NCBI GenBank assembly: GCA_033439255.1 | Contig: CM065891.1 | Span: 558,001 to 622,000, forward strand | Origin: Hericium rajendrae | Lineage: Eukaryota; Basidiomycota; Agaricomycetes; Russulales; Hericiaceae | Length of the DNA: 64,000 bases | Direction: 5' to 3' | Shown: positions 10,127-18,701 of the stretch, in pieces | Position numbering within the stretch: position 1 is the stretch's first letter | Layout: every line of letters starts with the position of its first letter | Position numbers and translations under genes: made by a program | The notes under the pieces: model-generated | What the model saw: only the letters and a program-made list of their open reading frames with translations | What the model was told of the DNA's origin: nothing | The model's database searches: none

Positions 10127-13100
10127 ATGTCCGCTATCACGCCCAATCGTCAGACACCGTCCATTACGCTCCAGGCCAAGATTATCACTGCCCCGATCAA
10201 GAAACAAATCGACGCTGAGGCACTTCTCGATAGTGGTGCAGAAGGCATCATTATGCACCCCGAGTTTGCCAAGAAACACCAGTTCCCCCTCAAGAAACTC
10301 CCTAAACCCTTTTCCGTTCGCAATGTGGACAACTCCGAAAACATCATGGGCTGGGTTCGCTATTCAGTCAACCAGAACATCCGCATTTACGCCAAGGACT
10401 CGACGTCCTTCCATGAGGAGACAGCTGAGTTCTATCTCGTTGACATTGGCGACTACGACATCATCCTTGGGACCGATTGGTTACAGGAGCACAACCCTGA
10501 AATTGATTGGGTCTCTCGTCGTGTCGACATGACTCGCTGCCCTCCCTCTTGCACTCTGAATAAACCCCCGGTCAAGAACCTGTCCACTTGCATTGAACGC
10601 CACCAGTCAGCCCCTCGTCCACCAGTCCTCAGCGCTGCTGCAGTACTGCTCCCCCCACCTTGCCCCCCTCCATTGCTCCCTCTGCCCCCACCATTTGTTG
10701 CTGCTCCCCTTCCCAAATACATGATCCCTGCTCGCCGAGTGCAAGGAGTCCGCCTTCGCCGCATCCACCTGTCCAAAGTCCCTGCACGCCTATTCACCGA
10801 GGACGATGACCCCCGACCTAATGTCGATGATGACTGGGTTGAAGAGGGCCTTCGCCTAGCTGGTGTTCTCCCTGACTGGGACACACCACCCCCACCAGAC
10901 GACGACCCCGACTACCAACACACCATCCGTATCCGTCGCTCTTTCACCAATGCTCAGAAACTGGCTGAGCGTGTGGCCACTCGTGTTGCAGAGAAGTCCT
11001 TTGCTGAGATGGTTCCCCCTCAGTATCAGGATTTCCAACCTGTCTTTGACGAGGAATCCTCCCATCGCCTCCCCGAACGTCGCCCCTGGGATCACGCCAT
11101 TGACCTGAAAGATGGTTTTGAACCCCGCTCCTGCAAGGTCTATCCCATGGCTCCCACTGAGCAGGAGGACCTCGATTCATTCCTTGATGACCAGGTCAAG
11201 AAAGGCTACATCCGTCCTTCCAAATCCCCTATGGCGAGTCCCTTCTTCTTTATCAAGAAAAAAGATGGAAAACTATGCCCCGTCCAGGACTATCGCACCC
11301 TCAACAAAGGCACCATCAAGAATGAATATCCCCTGCCCCTCATCTCTGAACTCGTTGACAAGCTCAAGGGTGCCAAAGTCTTCTCCAAGATGGACGTTCG
11401 TTGGGGTTACAACAACGTTCGCATCAAGGAGGGCGACGAATGGAAAGCCGCCTTCAAAACCAACCGCGGTCTCTTTGAACCCCTGGTGATGTTTTTTGGT
11501 CTTACAAACTCCCCTGCCACGTTCCAAGGAATGATGAATGAACTTTTCAAGGATCTCATCGACACGGGCAAAGTCGTCATCTACATGGACGATATCCTCA
11601 TTTTCACCGAAACCCTCGAAGAACATCGCGACCTTGTGCGCAAGGTCCTCCAACGCCTCCAGGACAATGACCTCTTCCTCAAGCCAGAGAAGTGCTCATT
11701 TGAGCAGCCCTCAGTTGAGTTCCTTGGTCTCATCGTCTCCCATAACACGCTCGCCATGGACCCCGTTAAGGTTGCAGGCATTGCTGAATGGCCTGCCCCT
11801 CGTAACGTCAAGGACGTCCAGTCCTTTGTTGGCTTTGGCAACTTCTATCGACGCTTTATCCAGGACTTCTCCAAAGTCGCTCATCCCATGTTTGACCTTA
11901 CCAAGAAAGACCATCCTTGGGCCTGGTCTGCTGAATGTCAACATGCCTTTGAGGCTCTTAAAGCTGCGTTCACCTCGTCCCCAGTCCTTATCATGCCTGA
12001 CCCGTCCAAACCCTACCTGGTTGAGGTCGATGCCTCAGACTATGCCACAGGAGGTATCCTATCCCAGCGCAGGGAGGACGAGCAATGGCACCCTGTTGCT
12101 TACATCTCCAAGGCCTTCACCACCCCTGAACGCAACTACGACATCTATGACAAGGAACTCCTGGCCATCATCCGTGCCCTCGAAGCCTGGCGCCACTACC
12201 TGGAAGGTTCTCCCCATACTGTGGAGATCTGGACCGACCATAAGAACCTGGAATACTTCAAGTCTGCCCAAAAGCTGAGTCGTCGTCAAGCTCGCTGGGC
12301 TCTCTTCCTCACTCGTTTCGACTTCACCCTGATCCACAAACCCGGTATTCATCACCGGCCAGATGCCATGTCGAGACGACCTGACCATAGAGAGGGGGTG
12401 GACGACGACAACTCAGATCGTGTCCTCCTCGACCCCAAGTACTTCCAGATCTGTGCTACACGTCCAGCTGCTGTCAAGTCCATTGGCAATGCTGATCTTC
12501 GCCAACGCATTCGCAATGCCAAGACCAAGGACATTGAGGTCGTTCAAGCTCTTGATGTGATCCTGAACAACGGTCCTCGCTCCCTCGTCAAGAACCTTCA
12601 AGAATGGAACTACGAGGATGGCCTCATCCTCTTTCGTGGCAAGGTCTACATCCCTGCTGACAAGGACCTTCGTCGGGACATCGTCAAGCTGCACCATGAC
12701 ATGCCCATGGCTGGTCACCCAGGATGCTACAAGACCTATGAGCTCCTTAGTCGCAACTACTGGTGGCCCGGTATGTCTGTCTTTGTTCGTGATTATGTCG
12801 ATGGCTGTGCTACCTGCCAGGCCACCAAGGTTCAAAATCACCGCCCTCATGTTGAAACAATTCCCAATGCCATCCCTACCCGTCCCTTCCAAGACATTAC
12901 CTCGGACTTCATTGTCAAACTCCCAGAATGCCAAGGCTATGACTCCATCAATGTGGTTGTCGACCGTTTTACAAAGCACGTCTCCTTCACTCCTTGTAAC
13001 GAGACCATTACCAGTGATGGCACAGTCGACATCCTTTTTGACAGGATTTATCGGAACTACGGCCTCTGGGAACGCCTCATCTCTGATCGTGGCCCACAGT

Positions 13101-14143
13101 ATGCAGGCAAAGTCATGTGTGGCGTCTTTGACAAACTTGGTATCAAGTCCTCCCTCAGCACCGCCTATCATCCACAGACCGACGGCGAGTCCGAACGCGT
13201 CAATCAAGAACTCGAGCAGTTCCTTCGTACCTTCTGCAACTACCGTCAGGATGATTGGGTCCAATGGCTCCCTTATGCTGAGTTCTCGCACAACCACCGT
13301 ATCCACAGCGCCACTAACCGAGCTCCATTTGAAATGCTCCTCGGCTATATTCCCACTGCCATCCCCACTGTCAACCCCACATTGTCTACACCCGCCGTCG
13401 AGGATCGTTTCCGTCACCTCGAACAACTTCGCACTGAGGTCCAGGCCAGCCTTCAAACAGCTGCTGATCTCATGAAGCGCAACAACCAGGACCATATGCA
13501 CGACACCATCCACTTCCAGGTTGGTGACAAGGTCTGGCTCGATGGCAAGAACATCAAAACCACACGACCCAAAGCTAAGCTTGCTGATCGACGCCTGGGA
13601 CCTTTCGAAATCACTGACGTCCTGGGCCCAGTCTCTTATCGACTGAAGCTACCGCCCACCTGGCGTATCCACCCGGTGTTCCACACGTCCCTGTTGTCCC
13701 CTTACAAGGAAACTGATGCTCATGGTCCCAACTTCCCTGCACCACCACCTGACCTTGTGGAGGGCGAGGAAGAGTACAAAGTTGAGTCTGTCCTCGATGC
13801 TCGTCTCACCCGGAACAAACGCGGCATTGAATACCTCGTCAAATGGGCAGGCTACCCTGATTCGGAAAATCAGTGGCTTTCACGTACCTCCCTTTCCAAT
13901 GCCCATGGTGCAATCACTGACTTTTACACCCGCCATCCGCATGCACTCAAGGCTCCCAATCTTCGTGGACTCATCTACCTCGACCCCGTCCATGCTCATC
14001 ACGCACTCCAGGCAAAAGTGCGTCTTAGAGAGGGGGTGATGTCACGGATCGCTCCATTTCTCTCCGCCTTCTTCTCTGCCATCAAGGCATCGCGTCGGTC
14101 ATGTGCTCCAGCAGCCCCATCACATGTTCACTTCCTCACATGA
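10127..14143 (+). CDS. pol: Retrotransposon Pol polyprotein with C-terminal chromodomain
   Basis: One uninterrupted frame of 1338 codons from the ATG at 10127. Domains in order: aspartic protease with DSGAE near residue 35; reverse transcriptase with YMDD near residue 486; RNase H about residues 630-760; integrase with its HHCC zinc-binding module about 855-905 followed by the DDE core; and a chromodomain about 1215-1270 (EEYKVESVLDAR, then YLVKWAGYPDSENQW). The enzymes cleave the polyprotein, copy RNA to cDNA and integrate it; chromodomains of this class steer integration to marked chromatin. The frame is separated from gag by 113 nt and lies in another frame, so reinitiation or spliced/frameshifted expression is needed. 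The stop lies about 100 nt inside the 3' LTR. No inactivating change was seen. Confidence 0.95.
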   Translation: MSAITPNRQTPSITLQAKIITAPIKKQIDAEALLDSGAEGIIMHPEFAKKHQFPLKKLPKPFSVRNVDNSENIMGWVRYSVNQNIRIYAKDSTSFHEETAEFYLVDIGDYDIILGTDWLQEHNPEIDWVSRRVDMTRCPPSCTLNKPPVKNLSTCIERHQSAPRPPVLSAAAVLLPPPCPPPLLPLPPPFVAAPLPKYMIPARRVQGVRLRRIHLSKVPARLFTEDDDPRPNVDDDWVEEGLRLAGVLPDWDTPPPPDDDPDYQHTIRIRRSFTNAQKLAERVATRVAEKSFAEMVPPQYQDFQPVFDEESSHRLPERRPWDHAIDLKDGFEPRSCKVYPMAPTEQEDLDSFLDDQVKKGYIRPSKSPMASPFFFIKKKDGKLCPVQDYRTLNKGTIKNEYPLPLISELVDKLKGAKVFSKMDVRWGYNNVRIKEGDEWKAAFKTNRGLFEPLVMFFGLTNSPATFQGMMNELFKDLIDTGKVVIYMDDILIFTETLEEHRDLVRKVLQRLQDNDLFLKPEKCSFEQPSVEFLGLIVSHNTLAMDPVKVAGIAEWPAPRNVKDVQSFVGFGNFYRRFIQDFSKVAHPMFDLTKKDHPWAWSAECQHAFEALKAAFTSSPVLIMPDPSKPYLVEVDASDYATGGILSQRREDEQWHPVAYISKAFTTPERNYDIYDKELLAIIRALEAWRHYLEGSPHTVEIWTDHKNLEYFKSAQKLSRRQARWALFLTRFDFTLIHKPGIHHRPDAMSRRPDHREGVDDDNSDRVLLDPKYFQICATRPAAVKSIGNADLRQRIRNAKTKDIEVVQALDVILNNGPRSLVKNLQEWNYEDGLILFRGKVYIPADKDLRRDIVKLHHDMPMAGHPGCYKTYELLSRNYWWPGMSVFVRDYVDGCATCQATKVQNHRPHVETIPNAIPTRPFQDITSDFIVKLPECQGYDSINVVVDRFTKHVSFTPCNETITSDGTVDILFDRIYRNYGLWERLISDRGPQYAGKVMCGVFDKLGIKSSLSTAYHPQTDGESERVNQELEQFLRTFCNYRQDDWVQWLPYAEFSHNHRIHSATNRAPFEMLLGYIPTAIPTVNPTLSTPAVEDRFRHLEQLRTEVQASLQTAADLMKRNNQDHMHDTIHFQVGDKVWLDGKNIKTTRPKAKLADRRLGPFEITDVLGPVSYRLKLPPTWRIHPVFHTSLLSPYKETDAHGPNFPAPPPDLVEGEEEYKVESVLDARLTRNKRGIEYLVKWAGYPDSENQWLSRTSLSNAHGAITDFYTRHPHALKAPNLRGLIYLDPVHAHHALQAKVRLREGVMSRIAPFLSAFFSAIKASRRSCAPAAPSHVHFLT
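14027..14036 (+). other. Polypurine tract
   Basis: AGAGAGGGGG lies three bases before the 3' LTR, the standard position for the plus-strand primer. Confidence 0.85.
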
Positions 14144-14462
14144 CCTGGGGCTATCCTTCACCCATGCCCTTGTTCCCCTTTGGGACATCCTATTGTTCTC
14201 CCTCCCATTGTTCTCCTTTTGGCCACCATTGCTCTCACTCTATTGTTCGACCCGTTATGGTGTCCATTGTTCTTTTCCCATTGTCGTCCCAGTACTTATA
14301 GGCTCCCTGTCGCTCGCCTATTTCCCTAGATTGTCCATTTCGTCTGTACCGTACTGTACCTCCAATACAGGTCACTGCGCTGCTAGTCGCTATCTGCTCT
14401 CTCGCCCCCATCATCGCTGGTGACTTGGGTGGTTCTCTGCTGTCTACGACCGAGTCTTGACA
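14040..14462 (+). repeat. 3' long terminal repeat
   Basis: 423 bp, TGTCA...TGACA, nearly identical to 7376-7798, followed by ATTAC. Confidence 0.95.
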
Positions 14463-14509
14463 ATTACGCAACCACGGCATCATCTTCCCTTGCAGATCCT
14501 TGACTTCTC
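14463..14509 (+). pseudogene. Middle fragment of the twice-interrupted nucleotidyltransferase-like gene
   Basis: These 47 bp lie between the retrotransposon (its duplication ATTAC is 14463-14467) and element B. Read in the frame of 6787-7375 they give LRNHGIIFPCRSLTS, which aligns with LREEGFINPDD of the relative at 17665-18639. The gene continues at 17222. Confidence 0.65.
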
Positions 14510-14522
14510 CATCAGGGAAATG
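14510..14522 (+). repeat. Left terminal inverted repeat of element B
   Basis: CATCAGGGAAATG, a perfect inverse of 17209-17221, and closely related to the end of element A. Confidence 0.8.
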
Positions 14523-14524
14523 AT

Positions 14525-14720
14525 CAGATCCTATATAGCTCTATAAGTCCTACATAGATTTCCTAAGGCCATAGCAACGTCAAGTTCTACATAGCTCATA
14601 TAGCTGTAGTGAGATGCTATGTAGTGCTATGTAGCTTGGCTGGGTTGCTATGTAGCTCTATGATAGCTATGATAGCTTTTTAGTCAGCTATGATATCTAT
14701 TATAGCAGACCTAGCTATAC
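14525..14720. repeat. Left subterminal ATAGCT-motif cluster of element B
   Basis: Dense irregular copies of ATAGCT, TATAGCT and CATAGCT in both orientations, as at the ends of element A. Confidence 0.6.
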
Positions 14721-15470
14721 AATATAAGAAAGGTATCTTACTAATATAAGTTATGCTCAGTAGATACATTTATAAATTCTATCATAGCTACATTTTGTTT
14801 TAGTAGACTTCATAAAAGTCTACAATATTATATTCACTTTTATCACATGAAAATCAGATATCAAACAATATAAGATCACATCAAAAAGATTATATTCAAA
14901 ATCTAATACAATTATTTGTAATCTACTACACAACTAAACTAAGTGTACACATATCTAGCAATATAACAATTACTCATAATATCACAAGGTTATATATATA
15001 TGAGCAAGAAAACTTACTAACATAAAAAAAAGCGAAAATCTAGAAGTATAAATTATCAACAAAGATAATATGACAAGTCTACAAGTCTGCAGTAAGTACT
15101 CACCAATATGACCAAAAAGCGAAAATCTAGTAACCTAGTAAGAGACTACAAGTCAGTATAAGAATATAGACCAATAATAAAAGAAAGCTTACCATAGGTA
15201 GTAGAGTCAAGAGCGAAAGGTAAAGATAAGAGGGAAGAGCTCGAAGACGGAGGAGATGGTGGTGGTAAGAGAGAGAGAGACGACGCACATCGCACGAGCC
15301 TTAAATAAGATTGCCAGCGGAGCCACAATTATCTCCAGGCCGGGCACTGCCGGATGCGGCAACAGAGGCTAGACGGACAGACTTCAATACACTGTCTGTG
15401 CAGCCCGGTAGTTTACGGTACAGTAGCTAGAGATATTGCTCATACAATATATTCTTCTGATTAATCCACA
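14721..15470. other. AT-rich inner part of element B, no gene seen
   Basis: Low-complexity A/T-rich DNA with AAAAAGCGAAAATCTAG repeated at about 15028 and 15115. Element A has a related AAAAAGCGAAAATAAA at about 1564. No coding frame is supported. Confidence 0.45.
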
Positions 15471-15720
15471 GCTGTCGCTTTTTTCCCGTAAATTATGCGA
15501 TTTTAATTGATTTGTTGTGCCTTGTCGATGTGAACTTCACGCGTTAAGCAGCGAAGTCGCGTCGTTCATCTTCGCACTCTCTCGTCTCTCCTTGCTCACT
15601 CCCTCTACTTAGTCCTCTGGTCTCCCCTCCCTCTTCTCGTCTTCCGTCGTCTCTCGTCAACTTGAAGGGTTCCAGTATCGGGGGCTCGAGGGTCCAGGGG
15701 TATAGGTAAGTATATATATA
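15470..15720 (+). promoter_or_regulatory. Conserved promoter/exon-like block of element B ending in a GTAAGT donor
   Basis: It shares CTTTTTTCCCGTAAATTATG and a downstream pyrimidine-rich tract with 1990-2240 of element A, and ends in GGTAAGT near 15714. Confidence 0.45.
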
Positions 15721-15749
15721 TATATTTTGTGTGTAATATACTGATATCA

Positions 15750-15779
15750 AGAGTGCCACTCGTCGACGAGTGGCACTCT
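15750..15779. repeat. 30-bp perfect palindrome in element B
   Basis: The arm AGAGTGCCACTCGTC is followed directly by its exact reverse complement, centred on GTCGAC. It lies about 35 bp after the GTAAGT donor, the position taken by the imperfect hairpin in element A. Confidence 0.85.
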
Positions 15780-16860
15780 CGTTTCCTCGTTTGCTCTCCA
15801 TCCCAACGCACACCCTCCCCCTCCGACCCTTCGCCGCCCCACTCGCGCACCGTCCGCGCCCATTCGCCTGCCCACCACCCCATCGATGACACCCGCAGCC
15901 TGACCGCAGCCCGACCGCAGCCTGCGCGCGACCCCGCCCATCCCATCCACGACATGGCCAGCCAGCCCACAACACCCGCAGCCAGCCCACAACATCCGCA
16001 GCCTGTCGACGGGATGGGCAGCTGCAGACGACACCAGCCCGTCGACGGCATGGCAGCTCGTCGACAGCACAGGCAGCCCGTGGATGACACAGGCAGCCCG
16101 TGGACGGCACAAGCAGCCCGCAGACGGCACAAACAGCCCGCGGACAGCACAAACAGCCCGCGGATGGCACAAGCACAAGCAGCCCGTCGACGACGCGGGG
16201 AGCCCGTGGCCAACACGCAGCCCGGGAATTGTCGACGGGCAGCCCAGCGATGACGCATCCGTCGCGTCTGCACCCTCACTGCCGCCTTCGCGTCCTCACC
16301 GCTGCAGCCGCGCCATCCGCGCTGCCTCTGCACCATCTGTGCCGTGCCTATGCCTTCAACGCCGTGTCCGCCCCCTCAACTCTGCCTCCGCGCACCCAAC
16401 GCCGCCTCTGCGCCGCTGCCTCCATGCCCTCAACACTGCGTCCATGCCTCCAACGCCGCGTCCTGCATCCCGTGGGCTGCCGAGTCAGCCCACACCCGTC
16501 TGCAACACCCCGCACACGAGCAAGCCCGCGAAGGACACCCACAGTCCGCGCCCGACACCCGCAGCCCGCGCACGACGCCAGCAGCCCGCGAACCACGCCG
16601 GCAGGTCGCGAATAGCGCTGGCAGCCCGCATACGATGCCGGCAGCCCGCACACGATGCCTGCAGCCCGGACACCTGCGCACGGCCCCAGTGCCTCGCGTG
16701 CAGTCTCCGCACCTCGCGCATGACCTGCGCGCCTCGCGTGTGACCCCAGGGCCCTGCGCAACAGCCCCGATGACCCTACGCCTCACGCACGACGTCCCGC
16801 ACGCTGCCTCGACAATGTGCGTACTTACGGCAGCGTGTTTGTGCCACATCAGTGGCATAA
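15780..16860. repeat. GC-rich minisatellite core of element B
   Basis: Tandem units of about 15-18 bp, for example GGCACAAGCAGCCCGCGGA-like units at about 16070-16180 and CACGACGCCAGCAGCCCGCG-like units at about 16500-16680. Frames stay open on both strands purely from composition. The repeat unit differs from that of element A, so the cores have turned over independently. Confidence 0.65.
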
Positions 16861-17208
16861 TGCCCGTGCCCTGTAGTTAATACATCATGTAGCTACATTG
16901 ACAATATGAATAAATTTATCTTGATGATCATGCTTATTGTCCTCCAATCTGAAATGTAGAAGATTTAACCTTGATGGCTCTAATGTCTAGCTGAGTAGCC
17001 ATAGGGCATATAGCTTTCATAGCATGCCTATGAGATTATGTAGTAACCATAGCTATCCCTTATGACTACATAGAGCTATATACCTTGTACTTACTGCTAT
17101 GGAGACTATAGTAGCCATGATAGCTCTATATAGATGAAGAGGGGGCTACATAGACCATATAGTCCTATCATAGACCATATAAACTGTTACTGAGCTATGT
17201 AGAATTCC

Positions 17209-17221
17209 CATTTCCCTGATG
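17209..17221 (-). repeat. Right terminal inverted repeat of element B
   Basis: CATTTCCCTGATG, the exact inverse of 14510-14522. Confidence 0.8.
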
Positions 17222-17450
17222 TCCAGACACCATTCATCACAGAAACTTGACTTCTGAATGGCTAAAGTACCTGGATCGCTCATTCACCCTCAGCCTTCTA
17301 GACGCTCCTCAGACACTCGAACAAGACTTAACCACCACTATAGACACTCCTTGGTATCAAAATATATATGTAAGATCCCTCGATGATCAAGGCTGTATGC
17401 GTATGAGACTTCTACCTCTTGAACTCGTCCCTCTCTACCCTGGTACTTAA
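17222..17450 (+). pseudogene. 3' fragment of the twice-interrupted nucleotidyltransferase-like gene
   Basis: Reading in the frame that continues across element B gives PDTIHHRNLTSEWLKYLDRS and ends at a stop at 17448-17450 after LELVPLYPGT. The first 25 residues align without gaps to the relative ending at 18639; the remainder diverges and is shorter. This completes a gene of roughly 290 codons spread over 10.7 kb. Confidence 0.55.
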
Positions 17451-17607
17451 TCATAAATCATGATCGCAAACCCCGCCACAACATGACTAGTTCTGACTTC
17501 ATTTTCACCGACACGACATGTTCTTCGCTCGTCTCCTCATTCTATTACCGACAGCATGGTGCGCCAACCCACATACATTACCTAACCCCTCCTGTGTCTA
17601 CCCTTCC

Positions 17608-17616
17608 TTATAAACC
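17608..17616 (+). promoter_or_regulatory. TATA-box-like sequence
   Basis: TTATAAACC about 55 bp before the ATG at 17665. Confidence 0.4.
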
Positions 17617-17664
17617 ACTCCCAAATTTTGTCACGTGCAACACACCAGCCCACGCAATCCAGTC

Positions 17665-18639
17665 ATGCCTATCGATGTGATCATCAACTTTCACCTCTTT
17701 GGCGTCATCCTGGAATTTCAATCCCTACAAGACATGCACGCCCTGCGCGCAATGAATCGTGCTATTCGCCATATCGTTGAACAGTATCTACAGGGGCTAT
17801 ATAATCGCCGCCTGGCTCCTTTTGTACCTAGCCCGGTCGCCTTCTGCACATTACTTTTCGACACAGACTCTATCATTTCGGGATCCTTCCCGCTTCGCAT
17901 TATCTATAACGACATGCATAGCGCGAATTTTACAGTCGCTGATATGGACGTCTACGTCCCATTTTCTGCCGCGCTGCATGTGGTCAAATGGTTGGAGTCC
18001 GAAGCTGGTATGCACTGTTTTTCGTCTCATAGATATAATCCTAACGTCCTTTCTCCACCAGATTATGACCTGACAGACGTCACGATGAACTCAGAATCAG
18101 AGATTGCCTCGTACGGTACCAGTGTCACCTGTGTCACACACCTTCGCTGAAACGACAAGGACATTGACGTCGTGGTCAGCTCCCGCCCATCGTCGACTTA
18201 TCCCCTCACGGGCTTCTGGGGAACCCTGGTCATGAACTACCTGACAGCTGACAAACTATGCATCATGTACCCTAACACGATGCTGCGCGAAGAAGGCTTC
18301 ATCAATCCCGATGACACCCATGAGCCTCAAATTATGTCATGTGTCGACAAGTACATTGGCTGCAGATTTTATATTCATCCATTCAACGAACCGGGTGTCT
18401 GTCATCCCTCCCGAACCAAGGGTCGCGCGTACTGTCCCCGAACCTTCCGGTTTTTCGAGGACAAGGCATGCCTTACCTTCGCCCTTGGCCGTCCCATTCA
18501 GGCCATGCCACGTCTCGAAGCTCCGTTCCCCAGCATACACGCCTTCTGGTCCTACGGATCTGTCGACTGTCCTAGAGGATGTGGAGGTTCGTCGAAGGCC
18601 GTAATCAGTCTTGTCTGCAAGAGGGTAGAATCTGGATAG
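17665..18639 (+). pseudogene. Nucleotidyltransferase-like family protein with one in-frame stop
   Basis: The frame starts MPIDVIINFHLFGVILEFQS, meets a TGA at 18148-18150, and continues in the same frame to 18639, about 324 codons. SGS in SIISGSF, then ADMDVYVP about 16 residues later, then DKDIDVVVS match the hG[GS]...Dh[DE]h...h[DE]h arrangement of the nucleotidyltransferase fold. The N-terminal 40 residues are leucine-rich and F-box-like. Homology to 6787-7375 plus its later fragments is clear on both sides of the stop. A 69-nt in-frame intron (18111-18179) could remove the TGA but would also remove the DIDVVV motif, so I favour a disabled or nearly disabled copy. The substrate is unknown. 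Confidence 0.55.
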
Positions 18640-18701
18640 TTCCGTGCCATACCATACAAGTTGAATCTCGCTACGCAGGACTTGGTTACTTGGGCTTCCT
18701 G

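Larger units (their letters stand above)
7376..14462 (+). mobile_element. Ty3/Gypsy chromovirus LTR retrotransposon, near-intact
   Basis: A 7087-bp element with two 423-bp LTRs (7376-7798 and 14040-14462), each starting TGTCA and ending TGACA, flanked by the 5-bp duplication ATTAC. Inside are a 1.2-kb leader that is itself open in the gag frame, a gag gene with zinc knuckle, and a pol gene in the order protease, reverse transcriptase, RNase H, integrase, chromodomain. That order and the chromodomain place it in the chromoviruses (fungal Ty3/Gypsy). The LTRs differ at only three positions that I could find, so the insertion is recent. It interrupts the nucleotidyltransferase-like gene. Confidence 0.95.
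14510..17221. mobile_element. Element B: 2.7-kb sister of element A
   Basis: Perfect 13-bp inverted ends CATCAGGGAAATG (14510-14522) and CATTTCCCTGATG (17209-17221). The dinucleotide TC lies outside both ends (14508-14509 and 17222-17223). Removing the element plus one TC restores the reading frame of the interrupted host gene and gives SPDTIHHRN, which lines up with NPDDTHEPQ of the uninterrupted relative, so the boundaries are well supported. The internal layout copies element A: ATAGCT-rich ends, AT-rich arms, a conserved leader with a GTAAGT donor, a hairpin, then a GC-rich minisatellite core. No transposase is seen. Confidence 0.75.

Noticed and set aside
10953-13513. Long minus-strand frames opposite pol
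   Set aside because: Mirror frames of a codon-biased coding region; no motif of their own.
16070-16180. Regular 18-bp repeats that might suggest a CRISPR-like array
   Set aside because: Units are contiguous without unique spacers, in a eukaryotic genome; it is a minisatellite.
15544-16880. Open frames of up to 243 codons in the core of element B
   Set aside because: Same reason: tandem GC-rich repeats open in five or more frames, not shared as protein with element A.
14499-17255. 10-bp direct repeat CTTGACTTCT on both sides of element B as a target duplication
   Set aside because: The right copy lies 24 bp outside the inverted end. Taking TC as duplication restores frame and homology; the 10-bp match falls at two places within the host gene's own sequence.
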